A stretch of 64,000 nt of DNA, taken from positions 1 to 64,000 of the forward strand of contig NZ_SDLV01000002.1 in the NCBI RefSeq assembly GCF_004916905.1, given 5' to 3'. The stretch is from Chryseobacterium candidae. GTDB taxonomy: Bacteria; Bacteroidota; Bacteroidia; Flavobacteriales; Weeksellaceae. How positions within the stretch are numbered: the stretch's first letter is position 1; each line of letters starts with the position of its first letter. The position numbers were made by a program, and so were the translations under genes. This document shows positions 15,280 to 23,941 of the stretch, piece by piece. The notes below the pieces were generated by a model. It searched no databases, had not been told where the DNA came from, and was given only the letters and a program-made list of their open reading frames with translations.

Positions 15280-16407
15280 ATGTCTACAGTTTCAATTATT
15301 GAAGTAAAAACAGCGGGTCAGCTCAAGCAATTCGTAAGATTTCCAATGGATTTGTATAAAAACAATCCCTACTATGTTCCGTCCTTTATCAATGACGAAA
15401 TCAACATCTGGAATGCTGATGAAAATCCTGCGCTTCAATATTCTGAGGCAAAGCAGTATCTGGCCTATAAGAATGACAAGATTGCAGGAAGAATTGCCGT
15501 TCTGATTAATCATAAGGAAGAAAGAGAATTAGGCATTAAAAAGGTACGTTTTGGATGGATCGACTTTATTGATGATGCTGAAGTTTCAAAGGCATTAATT
15601 CAAAAAGCAGTTGATTATGCCAAAGAAAAAAATATTGATAAAATTGAAGGACCTATGGGGTTCACCAATCTTGACAAAGCCGGGATGCTGGTAAAAGGTT
15701 TTGATCAGCTGGCAACTATGATTGGGATTTACAACCACGAGTACTATCCAAGACATCTTGAAAATCTGGGGTTAATCAAAGAAAAAGAATGGGTGGAGTT
15801 TGAAATCATTTTCCCTGAAACCTTGCCTGAAAAAATCCACAAGTTCAATCAGCTTATTTCTGAAAAGTATAAACTGAAGGTTTTAAAATTCAAAACAAAA
15901 GAAGAGATTATTCAGTATGTAGATCCGATGTTTGATCTTCTGGATGAAACGTACAAACACCTTTCTACCTACACGCCTATTTCAGATGAGCAGCGTAAGA
16001 CCTACAAAGAGAAATATTTTAAGCTCATCGATAAAGATTTTATTGTATGTATCGCTGATGAACACAACAATTTGATCTCATTTGCTATTACCATGCCTTC
16101 TTATTCCAAAGCACTGCAGAAATCCGGTGGAAAGCTGCTTCCATTCGGCTGGTGGCATTTCCTGCAAGCAGGTAAGAAAAATGACAGGGCTAACTTCTAC
16201 CTGATCGGCATCCATCCCGACTATCAAAGAAGAGGAGTTACTTCTATTATTTTCAAAGAAATCTGGAATATCTTCAGAAAAAAGGGCGTAAAATACCTGG
16301 AAACCAACCCGGAACTGGAAGAAAATAAAAGCATTCAGCTCTTATGGCAGGATTACAATCCGGTGAATCATAAAAGAAGAAGAACGTATTCAATGGAAAT
16401 CAAATAA
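15280..16407 (+). CDS. GNAT-like acyltransferase of unknown substrate
   Basis: 375 residues, no signal peptide. The N-terminal half contains RFPMDLYKNNPYYVPSF and EGPMGFTNLDKAGMLV. The C-terminal half has a GNAT-type acetyl-CoA binding pattern near residue 310 (IGIHPDYQRRGVTSIIF, the R/Q-x-x-G-x pattern). Similar proteins are common in Bacteroidetes and carry only general names. The reaction is probably acyl transfer, but substrate and pathway are unknown. It is followed after 51 bp by a small membrane protein gene on the same strand. Confidence 0.75.
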   Translation: MSTVSIIEVKTAGQLKQFVRFPMDLYKNNPYYVPSFINDEINIWNADENPALQYSEAKQYLAYKNDKIAGRIAVLINHKEERELGIKKVRFGWIDFIDDAEVSKALIQKAVDYAKEKNIDKIEGPMGFTNLDKAGMLVKGFDQLATMIGIYNHEYYPRHLENLGLIKEKEWVEFEIIFPETLPEKIHKFNQLISEKYKLKVLKFKTKEEIIQYVDPMFDLLDETYKHLSTYTPISDEQRKTYKEKYFKLIDKDFIVCIADEHNNLISFAITMPSYSKALQKSGGKLLPFGWWHFLQAGKKNDRANFYLIGIHPDYQRRGVTSIIFKEIWNIFRKKGVKYLETNPELEENKSIQLLWQDYNPVNHKRRRTYSMEIK

Positions 16408-16458
16408 TTGATACTGTAATTTGTACAACGTAAACTTAAAATCTAAACTTTGAATTTT

Positions 16459-16635
16459 ATGAAACCACAACTTATCATATTTGCTGTTTTAATCGCTGGA
16501 TTTATCAGTTACAATGTCTTTTTCCAGTCACCTGATGACAAAACAAACACCGTAATCAATATTCTTTTTGCGAGTATTCTTTTTGGATACATCTCCTTTA
16601 TGGCCTACACTCTTCTTAGAAAAATGAAAAAATAA
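16459..16635 (+). CDS. Small two-span membrane protein
   Basis: About 58 residues with two membrane segments (residues about 4-22 and 34-53), a short polar loop QSPDDKTNT and a basic C-terminus LLRKMKK. I do not recognise a family. ATG 16459 is preferred over TTG 16450. It may share a transcript with the GNAT-like gene upstream; the 273 bp after it are non-coding. Confidence 0.6.
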   Translation: MKPQLIIFAVLIAGFISYNVFFQSPDDKTNTVINILFASILFGYISFMAYTLLRKMKK

Positions 16636-16908
16636 GACCATAAAACAGCATCAGTGCGTGGTTTGATATGAACCTCTATTCAGTTTCAATGAATTCAAAA
16701 TATTCCAAATGCAGAGAATGAGGGCCCATTTTTCCACAGTTTCTATAAAAAAAAGGGGGAAAAGACGATAAAAAAATAATCATAAAAAGCTAATTTTTAT
16801 TGATTCTAAATTACCGATTTAACTCATTTTCATCCGACTTTTAAGCTGATAAATTTCATGCTTTCTTGTTTATTCGCTAAATTTGCAAATTGAGATAATA
16901 ATGCAAAA
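16636..16908. other. Non-coding gap upstream of nuoA
   Basis: No open frame or RNA gene is evident. The left half is unremarkable and includes an A/G-rich run near 16748-16765. The right end holds the nuoA promoter box. No strong hairpin was found. Confidence 0.5.
16878..16885 (+). promoter_or_regulatory. -7 box TAAATTTG driving the nuo operon
   Basis: Exact TAnnTTTG match 23 bp before the nuoA ATG. No equally good box was noticed in the other nuo gaps, so this is the likely main promoter of the 14 kb operon. Confidence 0.6.
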
Positions 16909-17280
16909 ATGAATTTACCTGAAAGTTATATTCCAATCCTTATCCAGGCTGGTGTAGCAGTAGGATTTGTAGCTGTTTCTTTGCTTGGGGCACATTTCTT
17001 AGGCCCACAGCAGAAAAAAGGAAACTCTGTAAAAAACCAAAGCTGGGAATGTGGGGTTCCTGTAGAAGGAAATGCCAGAACACCGTTTTCTATCAAGTAC
17101 TTCCTGACTGCGGTATTGTTCGTACTATTCGATATTGAAATCGTATTCTTTTATCCTTATGCTGTTAATTTCAGAGAGTTCGGTATGGAAGGATTCCTTG
17201 CCGTACTTACATTCGTTGCAATTTTCTTCGTAGCGTTTTTCTACGTCTGGAAACGCGGTGCGCTGGATTGGGATAAATAA
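16909..17280 (+). CDS. nuoA: NADH-quinone oxidoreductase subunit A
   Basis: 123 residues with three membrane helices (about 8-30, 62-82 and 90-113). The conserved loop SWECGVPVEGNARTPFSIKY contains the cysteine and glutamate that line the quinone-site entrance in complex I. It is the first gene of the nuo operon and has the only clear promoter box. The gap to nuoB is 104 bp, filled with a heptamer-repeat element. Confidence 0.96.
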   Translation: MNLPESYIPILIQAGVAVGFVAVSLLGAHFLGPQQKKGNSVKNQSWECGVPVEGNARTPFSIKYFLTAVLFVLFDIEIVFFYPYAVNFREFGMEGFLAVLTFVAIFFVAFFYVWKRGALDWDK

Positions 17281-17376
17281 AGTAATTATAAATTTTAAAT
17301 TAAACATTTTAGATGGTGATTTTAAGTTATACCGGTAAGAATTAATTTAAAATCTAAAATTTAAAATCTAAAATCA
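17281..17376. repeat. Heptamer-repeat element between nuoA and nuoB
   Basis: The right arm (17349-17376) is exactly four 7-bp units of form TAAAATY. The left part carries the complementary ATTTTAR theme at roughly 7-bp spacing, giving two inverted arms around a short centre. It ends 8 bp before the nuoB start. Confidence 0.65.
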
Positions 17377-17384
17377 TCTACAAG

Positions 17385-17945
17385 ATGTCAGATAAAAAAC
17401 CAGTAATAAGAACAGATGCACCTGCTCCCGAAGGCTATGAAGGAGAAGGGTTTTTCGCAACAAAACTGAGCAGTGTAATCGGGATGGCAAGAAAGTTTTC
17501 GCTTTGGCCGTTACCATTTGCAACCTCTTGTTGTGGTATCGAGTTTATGGCTACCCTGAACCCTACATATGATGCTTCAAGATTTGGTATGGAAAGAAAC
17601 TCTTTCTCTCCAAGACAGGCAGATATGCTGATGGTTTGCGGAACTATATCAAAGAAATTAGGACCTGTCCTGAAAGAAGTGTACACTCAGATGGCTGAGC
17701 CGAAATGGGTGGTAGCAGTGGGAGCTTGTGCTTCCAGCGGTGGTATTTTTGATACATATTCTGTACTCCAGGGAATTGATAAAATTATTCCGGTAGACGT
17801 TTACGTTCCCGGATGTCCTCCAAGACCTGAACAGATCATTGAGGGCGTAATGCAGGTACAGGCTCTTGCGGAAAGTGAAAGCATAAGAAGAAGAGACATG
17901 CCTGAATATCAGAAATTATTAGATTCTTACAACATAAGCAACTAA
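17385..17945 (+). CDS. nuoB: NADH-quinone oxidoreductase subunit B
   Basis: 186 residues of the peripheral arm. The four ligands of cluster N2, the last iron-sulfur cluster before quinone, are visible: the Cys-Cys pair 49-50 in ATSCCGIEF, Cys115 in GACASSGG and Cys144 in PGCPPRPE. The extra N-terminal 20 residues are polar. Six bp separate it from nuoC. Confidence 0.97.
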   Translation: MSDKKPVIRTDAPAPEGYEGEGFFATKLSSVIGMARKFSLWPLPFATSCCGIEFMATLNPTYDASRFGMERNSFSPRQADMLMVCGTISKKLGPVLKEVYTQMAEPKWVVAVGACASSGGIFDTYSVLQGIDKIIPVDVYVPGCPPRPEQIIEGVMQVQALAESESIRRRDMPEYQKLLDSYNISN

Positions 17946-17951
17946 ACGGAA

Positions 17952-18446
17952 ATGACAAACGAATTTGTATTAGAAGCAATCACAAGAGAATTTCCGGAAT
18001 CTGTTATTTCAAGTTCAGAACCTTATGGAATGCTGACCATTGAAGTGAAGAAAGAAGATATCAAGAAGATTATTCATTATCTGAAAGATTCATCACTGGA
18101 ATTTAATTTCCTTACGGATATCTGCGGTATTCATTATCCTGAATTCCCTGAAAAGGAAATTGGTGTTGTCTACCATTTGCATAATATGATGGCCAATTTC
18201 AGATTACGTCTGAAAATCTTCATGTCCAGAGAAAATATTGAAGTAGATTCTCTTGTAGATCTTTATGTGGGAGCCAACTGGATGGAAAGAGAAACGTATG
18301 ATTTTTATGGGATTAAATTTAAAGGACACCCGGATCTGAGGCCTATTCTGAATATGGAAGACCTGGGATACCACCCAATGTTGAAGGAATATCGCCTTGA
18401 AGACGGTACAAGAACCGACAAGAACGATAGCATGTTCGGAAGATAA
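17952..18446 (+). CDS. nuoC: NADH-quinone oxidoreductase subunit C
   Basis: 164 residues, the 30-kDa type subunit of the hydrophilic arm. The signature WMERETYDFYGIKFKGHPDL lies in the C-terminal third, followed by RPILNMEDLGYHP. It is a separate gene and is not fused to nuoD as in E. coli. It precedes a heptamer array that fills the 75-bp gap to nuoD. Confidence 0.95.
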   Translation: MTNEFVLEAITREFPESVISSSEPYGMLTIEVKKEDIKKIIHYLKDSSLEFNFLTDICGIHYPEFPEKEIGVVYHLHNMMANFRLRLKIFMSRENIEVDSLVDLYVGANWMERETYDFYGIKFKGHPDLRPILNMEDLGYHPMLKEYRLEDGTRTDKNDSMFGR

Positions 18447-18456
18447 AAAATAATGC

Positions 18457-18512
18457 AATAAGCAGTAAGCAGTAAGCATTTAGCTTAAAGCCTATAGCCT
18501 ATCGCCTAAAGC
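18457..18512. repeat. Eight-unit heptamer array between nuoC and nuoD
   Basis: Fifty-six bases divide exactly into eight 7-mers ending in AGC or CGC, for example AGTAAGC (twice), TTAAAGC and CTATAGC. No two-arm structure is visible here. It lies 9 bp before the nuoD start. Confidence 0.75.
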
Positions 18513-18521
18513 ATTTAAATT

Positions 18522-19745
18522 ATGAAAGATAACTCATTATCTAATATATTAAACCAGTACGAAAGTAAGGAACAGATTGACGGACAATTATATACCCTGA
18601 ATCTGGGACCTACCCACCCTGCTACGCACGGGATTTTCCAGAATATCTTAACGATGGACGGAGAGAGAATCCTTCACGCTGAGCAAACAGTAGGATACAT
18701 CCACAGAGCATTTGAGAAAATTTCCGAAAGAAGAAACTACTCTCAGATCACTACCCTTACGGACCGTATGAATTACTGTTCTGCACCCATCAATAACTTA
18801 GGTTGGCACATGACCGTAGAAAAACTGATTGGCGTAGAAGTTCCCAAGCGTGTAGACTATATGCGTGTTATCCTGATGGAGCTTGCCAGAATCGGTGACC
18901 ACCTGATCTGTAACGGGGTAACCGGGATGGACTCAGGAGCAATTACAGGTCTTACTTATATGTTCATCGAAAGAGAACGTATTTATGATATGTATGAGCA
19001 GATCTGCGGAGCCAGAATGACTACCAATATGGGAAGAATCGGAGGATTTGAAAGAGATTTCACGCCTAAGTTTCATGAGTTGTTGAAAGACTTCTTAAAA
19101 ACTTTCCCGCCAAGATTCAAAGAATTCTGTACTTTATTAGAAAGAAACAGAATTTTCATGGACAGAACCATCGGTACAGGAGCTATCTCTGCCGAACGAG
19201 CTTTAAGCTACGGTTTCACAGGTCCAAACTTACGTGCAGCAGGTGTAGATTACGATGTTAGAGTTGCACAGCCTTATTCTTCATACCAGGATTTCGACTT
19301 CATTATTCCGGTAGGAACTTCAGGAGACACTTACGACCGTTTCATGGTTCGTCAGCAGGAAGTCTGGGAATCCATCAAAATTATCAAACAAGCATACGAA
19401 AATCTTCCGGAAGGGCCATTCCATGCGGATGTTCCTGATTTTTATCTTCCTGAAAAGGCAGATGTATATCAGAAAATGGAAGCATTGATCTACCATTTCA
19501 AAATTGTAATGGGAGAAACCGATGTACCGAAAGGAGAAGTTTACCATGCTGTAGAAGGTGGAAACGGAGAATTAGGTTTCTATCTTGTGAGTGACGGAGG
19601 AAGAAGCCCTTACAGACTTCACTTCAGAAGACCATGCTTCATCTACTATCAGGCATACCCTGAAATGATTACAGGTTCTGTAATCTCAGATGCTATTGTA
19701 ACGATGTGTAGTATGAATATTATTGCGGGAGAATTAGACGCATAA
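18522..19745 (+). CDS. nuoD: NADH-quinone oxidoreductase subunit D
   Basis: 407 residues, the 49-kDa subunit related to the large subunit of NiFe hydrogenases. The N-terminal [15 protein letters not shown] motif is present; its histidine and the later conserved tyrosine form the quinone head-group site. Conserved segments include [25 protein letters not shown] and the C-terminal [15 protein letters not shown]. Length is normal for a stand-alone NuoD. Confidence 0.97.
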   Translation: MKDNSLSNILNQYESKEQIDGQLYTLNLGPTHPATHGIFQNILTMDGERILHAEQTVGYIHRAFEKISERRNYSQITTLTDRMNYCSAPINNLGWHMTVEKLIGVEVPKRVDYMRVILMELARIGDHLICNGVTGMDSGAITGLTYMFIERERIYDMYEQICGARMTTNMGRIGGFERDFTPKFHELLKDFLKTFPPRFKEFCTLLERNRIFMDRTIGTGAISAERALSYGFTGPNLRAAGVDYDVRVAQPYSSYQDFDFIIPVGTSGDTYDRFMVRQQEVWESIKIIKQAYENLPEGPFHADVPDFYLPEKADVYQKMEALIYHFKIVMGETDVPKGEVYHAVEGGNGELGFYLVSDGGRSPYRLHFRRPCFIYYQAYPEMITGSVISDAIVTMCSMNIIAGELDA

Positions 19746-19748
19746 CTG

Positions 19749-19830
19749 GAATTATAAATTTTGAATTATAAATTATAAATTGATTTTAGACCATTATTCA
19801 GTTAGAATTTAAAATCTAAAATCTAAAATT
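19749..19830. repeat. Heptamer-repeat element between nuoD and nuoE
   Basis: The left arm (19749-19783) is five 7-mers of GAATTAT/AAATTAT type. The right arm (19810-19830) is three of TAAAATY type, with ATTTTAG between them giving a complementary half. It ends 6 bp before nuoE. Confidence 0.65.
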
Positions 19831-19836
19831 TCAAAA

Positions 19837-20346
19837 ATGAGCGAAACAATAGCTTTTAAACCGGAAAGTTTAGCACAGGTACACAAAATTATCGCAAGAT
19901 ATCCTGAAGGAAGACAGAAATCTGCTCTTCTTCCTGTACTTCACCTGGCACAGAAAGAATTCGGAGGATGGTTAGATGTTCCTGTGATGGATTATGTTGC
20001 CGGACTATTAAGTATCCAACCGATCGAAGTATATGAAGTGGCTACTTTTTATACCATGTTCAATATGAAGCCGGTAGGTAAATATGTTTTGGAAGTCTGC
20101 AGAACCGGACCTTGTATGGTTTGTGGAAGCGAAAAAATCCTGAATCATATCAGAACCAAACTGAATATTAAAGACGGAGAGACTACTGAGGACGGTATGT
20201 TCACTTTAAAACCAGCTGAATGTCTTGGAGCATGCGGGTACGCACCCATGATGCAGCTTGGAAAATTCTTTCATGAAAATTTAACGATAGAAAAAGTAGA
20301 TGAAATCCTTGATCTTTGCAGACAGGGACAAGTTGCTTTAGACTAA
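19837..20346 (+). CDS. nuoE: NADH-quinone oxidoreductase subunit E
   Basis: 169 residues, the 24-kDa subunit of the NADH dehydrogenase module. Ligands of the 2Fe-2S cluster N1a are Cys88 and Cys93 (CRTGPC) and Cys129 and Cys133 (CLGACG). The N-terminal helical domain packs on NuoF. The 102-bp gap to nuoF carries two heptamer arrays. Confidence 0.96.
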   Translation: MSETIAFKPESLAQVHKIIARYPEGRQKSALLPVLHLAQKEFGGWLDVPVMDYVAGLLSIQPIEVYEVATFYTMFNMKPVGKYVLEVCRTGPCMVCGSEKILNHIRTKLNIKDGETTEDGMFTLKPAECLGACGYAPMMQLGKFFHENLTIEKVDEILDLCRQGQVALD

Positions 20347-20350
20347 TAGA

Positions 20351-20445
20351 AATTTTAAATTCTAGGTTTTAGATTTTAAATTATTCACTTAACGTTTAAT
20401 CATAATTAATGCAAAAAGCCCAAAGCTAATTGCAATAAGCAAATA
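20351..20445. repeat. Two heptamer arrays between nuoE and nuoF
   Basis: The first array (20351-20385) has five units of RATTTTA/AATTCTA type. The second (20411-20445) has five units that all begin with GC, such as GCAATAA and GCTAATT. The two consensus sequences differ, so the second array resembles the nuoC-nuoD element rather than the first. Confidence 0.7.
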
Positions 20446-20448
20446 ACA

Positions 20449-21807
20449 ATGAGTAAAAAACTTTTACTTAAAGACGCACATATAGAAGGTATCCGCTACT
20501 TTGAAACCTACCGTAAACAGGGAGGTTACACAGCTGCTGAGAAAGCCTTGAAAATGACTCCTGACGAAATTCTTGAAGAAGTAAAAGCTTCAGGACTAAG
20601 AGGTCGTGGTGGAGCTGGATTCCCAACAGGAATGAAATGGAGCTTTTTGGCAAAGCCTGAAGGCGTTCCAAGACACCTTGTTGTGAATGCGGATGAATCT
20701 GAACCCGGAACATTCAAGGACAGATATCTGATGGAGTTCCTTCCTCATTTATTGATCGAGGGAATGCTGATTTCTTCTTACTGTTTAGGTTCCAATACTT
20801 CTTATATCTACATCCGTGGAGAATATTCATGGATTCCGGATATCCTTGAAGAAGCTATTGAAGAAGCCAAAGCAGCAGGATTTTTAGGTAAAAATATTTT
20901 AGGAACCGGTTTCGATCTTGAAATCTATGTACAGAGAGGTGGTGGAGCATATATCTGCGGTGAAGAAACTGCTTTGCTTGAATCCCTTGAAGGAAAAAGA
21001 GGTAACCCAAGATTAAAACCGCCATTCCCGGCTGTAAAAGGTCTTTGGGAAAGACCAACGGTGGTAAACAACGTTGAATCTATTGCGGCAGTAGTTCCGA
21101 TCATTGATATTACAGGTGCTGAGTATGCTAAAATCGGAGTGGGAAGATCTACAGGAACGAAATTAATTTCTGCTTGTGGAAACATCAACAAACCGGGGGT
21201 ATACGAAATCGATATGACGATCACTGTGGAAGAATTCATCTATTCTGATGAATATTGCGGTGGTATTAAAGACGGTAAAAGATTAAAGGCTTGTATTCCC
21301 GGAGGAAGTTCTGTTCCGATTGTTCCGGCAAACTTATTGTTGAGAACCGTAAACGGAGAGCCAAGATATATGAACTATGAATCATTGGCAGATGGTGGTT
21401 TTGCTACCGGAACCATGATGGGTTCAGGAGGTTTCATCGTTTTGGATGAAGACCAGTGTATTGTAGAACATACCATGACCTTGGCAAGATTCTACAACCA
21501 CGAAAGCTGCGGACAATGTACTCCTTGCCGTGAAGGAACGGGATGGATGTACAAGATTTTAAAGAAAATCGAGAAAGGAGAAGGAAAAATGGAAGATATC
21601 GATCTGCTTTGGGATATCCAGAGAAAAATCGAAGGAAATACGATCTGTCCATTAGGTGATGCAGCGGCTTGGCCAGTTGCAGCAGCCATTCGTCACTTCA
21701 GAGATGAATTTGAGTGGCATGTGAAAAACCCGGAATTGTCTCAGACACAAAACTATGGATTGGCACATTATGCAGATCCTATCCCGGCTGTTGAAAAGAA
21801 CGCATAG
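20449..21807 (+). CDS. nuoF: NADH-quinone oxidoreductase subunit F
   Basis: 452 residues, the 51-kDa subunit that binds NADH and FMN. The NADH motif GRGGAGFPTG is at residues 52-61 and the FMN-binding region contains YICGEETALLESLEG. The N3 cluster ligands are Cys354, Cys357 and Cys360 (CGQCTPC) and Cys400 (TICPLGD). NADH oxidation starts here. Only 5 bp separate it from the outer-membrane-like gene inserted before nuoG. Confidence 0.97.
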   Translation: MSKKLLLKDAHIEGIRYFETYRKQGGYTAAEKALKMTPDEILEEVKASGLRGRGGAGFPTGMKWSFLAKPEGVPRHLVVNADESEPGTFKDRYLMEFLPHLLIEGMLISSYCLGSNTSYIYIRGEYSWIPDILEEAIEEAKAAGFLGKNILGTGFDLEIYVQRGGGAYICGEETALLESLEGKRGNPRLKPPFPAVKGLWERPTVVNNVESIAAVVPIIDITGAEYAKIGVGRSTGTKLISACGNINKPGVYEIDMTITVEEFIYSDEYCGGIKDGKRLKACIPGGSSVPIVPANLLLRTVNGEPRYMNYESLADGGFATGTMMGSGGFIVLDEDQCIVEHTMTLARFYNHESCGQCTPCREGTGWMYKILKKIEKGEGKMEDIDLLWDIQRKIEGNTICPLGDAAAWPVAAAIRHFRDEFEWHVKNPELSQTQNYGLAHYADPIPAVEKNA

Positions 21808-21812
21808 GTAAG

Positions 21813-22724
21813 ATGAAAAAATTATTGGTTGTCGGCTTAATGATGTCGAATTTTGTATTTGCACAGAATAAGAAAACTGATACTGCAAATTATAACAGAT
21901 CTGTTGAAGAGGATTTGTCATATTTAGTGAACGAGAAAGAGCAGATTAAAGCTGAGAGAAAGGAAAAGCCTTTACCATTAAGCAAAAAAGGTCAGGTTTT
22001 CGTATTTTACGGATGGAACAGAGCGGCTTACAGCAATTCTGATATCCACTTTAGCGGAAACGGATACGATTTTCAATTGAATAATGTAACCGCAAAAGAC
22101 AGACCTACAAAATTTGGAATTGTCTATTTTGATCCAAGCTGGTTTACCGTAACACAGTATAATTTCAGAATAGGATATTTCATTAAAGACAATTTAGCAT
22201 TGGTACTGGGGATAGACCATATGAAATATGTAATGGATCAGAACCAGACTGTAGGTTTCAAAGGTCATATTTCAGATCCAGAATATGCAGCAATGGTTCA
22301 GAACGGGCAGGTTAATCTTGCAGATGAGAAGTTCCTTACTTTCGAACATACTGATGGACTTAATTATGAAAACTTAGGTCTTGAGAAATACAAAAACCTT
22401 GTTCATAAGAAAAATATAGATTTAGTATGGTCTTATGGAGCCGGAATCGGGTTTATGTTTCCGAAAAGTAATGTAAAACTTTTTGGTAACGAAAGAAGTG
22501 ACCGCTTTCACGTTGCTGGTATGGGAACCGATATCAGATCCAGTCTTAACTTGGTATTCTGGAAAAACTGGATGCTGAGATTAGAAGGAAAAGCAGGTTA
22601 TATTAATATGTGGGACATTAAAACCACTTTGAATAACAAGCCGGACAAAGCACGTCAGGATTTTGTTTTCGGACAGGTTCTTGGAGGAATTGGATATACA
22701 TTTAATACAAAGAAATATAAATAA
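21813..22724 (+). CDS. Predicted outer-membrane beta-barrel protein inside the nuo operon
   Basis: 303 residues with a signal peptide (MKKLLVVGLMMSNFVFAQ). Many alternating aromatic/polar strands follow, ending in the strand FGQVLGGIGYTFNTKKYK, which suggests an outer-membrane barrel of about ten strands. Residues 25-60 are charged and probably periplasmic. It has no known role in complex I, which is an inner-membrane enzyme. It starts 5 bp after nuoF and is followed by a heptamer array and nuoG, so it must be cotranscribed. I cannot assign a function. Confidence 0.8.
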   Translation: MKKLLVVGLMMSNFVFAQNKKTDTANYNRSVEEDLSYLVNEKEQIKAERKEKPLPLSKKGQVFVFYGWNRAAYSNSDIHFSGNGYDFQLNNVTAKDRPTKFGIVYFDPSWFTVTQYNFRIGYFIKDNLALVLGIDHMKYVMDQNQTVGFKGHISDPEYAAMVQNGQVNLADEKFLTFEHTDGLNYENLGLEKYKNLVHKKNIDLVWSYGAGIGFMFPKSNVKLFGNERSDRFHVAGMGTDIRSSLNLVFWKNWMLRLEGKAGYINMWDIKTTLNNKPDKARQDFVFGQVLGGIGYTFNTKKYK

Positions 22725-22728
22725 CAAA

Positions 22729-22763
22729 GCCTATTGCTTAACGCATAAAGCTTAAAGCATATC
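22729..22763. repeat. Five-unit heptamer array before nuoG
   Basis: Five 7-mers starting with GC (GCCTATT, GCTTAAC, GCATAAA, GCTTAAA, GCATATC) fill the gap completely and end 2 bp before the nuoG ATG. They share the GC-first pattern of the arrays before nuoD and nuoF. Confidence 0.75.
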
Positions 22764-22765
22764 AT

Positions 22766-23764
22766 ATGAGCGAAGAAGTTAAAAAATTCAAAATAACTAT
22801 AGACGGACAGACTACTGAAGTTTTGCCTGGTACTTCTATTCTGGAAGCTGCAAGACAAATCGGTGGTAAATCTGTACCTCCTGCAATGTGCTACTACAGC
22901 AAGTTGGAAACCAGTGGAGGAAGATGCAGAACTTGTCTGGTAGAAGTTTCTAAAGGATCTGAAGCAGACCCACGTCCTATGCCAAAATTAGTAGCAAGCT
23001 GCAGAACTAATGTAATGGACGGGATGGAAGTAAAAAATCTTACTTCTGAGAAAGCTCAGGAAGGAAGAAAAGCGGTTACCGAATTCCTTTTGGTAAATCA
23101 CCCGCTGGACTGCCCTATCTGCGACCAGGCAGGAGAATGTCATCTTCAGGACTTAGGATATGAGCATGGTGTGGAAAACACAAGAACAGAATTCGAAAGA
23201 AACACTTACGAAGCTGATGATCTTGGGCCGAACATCAAACTAAATATGAACCGTTGTATTCTTTGCGCAAGATGCGTACTGACAGCCAACCAGCTTACAG
23301 AAACACGAGAACACGGTATCCTTTTCAGAGGAGATCACGCTGAAATTTCAACGTATTTAAATAAAGCTTTAGACAATGACTTCATCGGAAACGTTATTGA
23401 CGTTTGCCCTGTAGGAGCATTAACAGACAGAACAGCCCGTTTTGCAAGCAGAGTCTGGTTTACAAAACCTATGAATGCTACTTGTAAGTGTGATAAATGT
23501 TCCGGAAAAGCTGTAGTCTGGATGAAAGGTGACGAAATTGTAAGAGTTACCGCAAGAAAAGACCAATGGGGAGAAGTGGAAGAATTCATCTGTGATACAT
23601 GTCGTTTTGAAAGAAAAGCTTTATCAGACTGGAACATCGAAGGTCCTAGACATATTGACAGACATTCTGTAATTTCATTGAATCACTACGAAAAGCCAAA
23701 AGATGAGCTAAGAGTTTTAGACAATCCGATGGCTAAAGAAATCAGTGAAAAAGACGAAAAATAG
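22766..23764 (+). CDS. nuoG: NADH-quinone oxidoreductase subunit G, short form
   Basis: 332 residues, against about 700-900 for most NuoG: the molybdopterin-oxidoreductase-like C-terminal domain is absent. Cluster ligands are intact: N1b at Cys42, 54, 57 and 79; N4 at His112 and Cys116, 119, 125; N5 at Cys164, 167, 170 and 214. Two further CxxC pairs (242/245 and 276/279) could bind zinc or a remnant N7-like cluster. The short form appears to be normal in flavobacteria, so this is unlikely to be a truncation. It electrically links NuoEF to NuoI. Confidence 0.93.
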   Translation: MSEEVKKFKITIDGQTTEVLPGTSILEAARQIGGKSVPPAMCYYSKLETSGGRCRTCLVEVSKGSEADPRPMPKLVASCRTNVMDGMEVKNLTSEKAQEGRKAVTEFLLVNHPLDCPICDQAGECHLQDLGYEHGVENTRTEFERNTYEADDLGPNIKLNMNRCILCARCVLTANQLTETREHGILFRGDHAEISTYLNKALDNDFIGNVIDVCPVGALTDRTARFASRVWFTKPMNATCKCDKCSGKAVVWMKGDEIVRVTARKDQWGEVEEFICDTCRFERKALSDWNIEGPRHIDRHSVISLNHYEKPKDELRVLDNPMAKEISEKDEK

Positions 23765-23769
23765 AATAG

Positions 23770-23926
23770 TTGGAAGTTAGGAAGCTGGAAGCTGGGAGTT
23801 TAATAAATCCCCTAAATTTCAGTTTTAATTTTAGCTGTTTTAATAAAATATAAAAAATTTGGTAATGTGATGAAGAGTTGATGCCACGACGTGATAAACT
23901 TCCAGCTTCCAGCTCCCATCTTCAAA
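23770..23926. repeat. Inverted heptamer-arm element between nuoG and nuoH
   Basis: Left arm 23770-23798 has units of CTGGAAG type. Right arm 23899-23926 has units of CTTCCAG type, the reverse complement. Segments 23780-23798 and 23899-23917 pair over 19 bp with two mismatches. The 100-bp centre is AT-rich and unrelated. In RNA this could form a stable long-range stem. Confidence 0.8.
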
Positions 23927-23941
23927 CATTTAAAATAAAAA

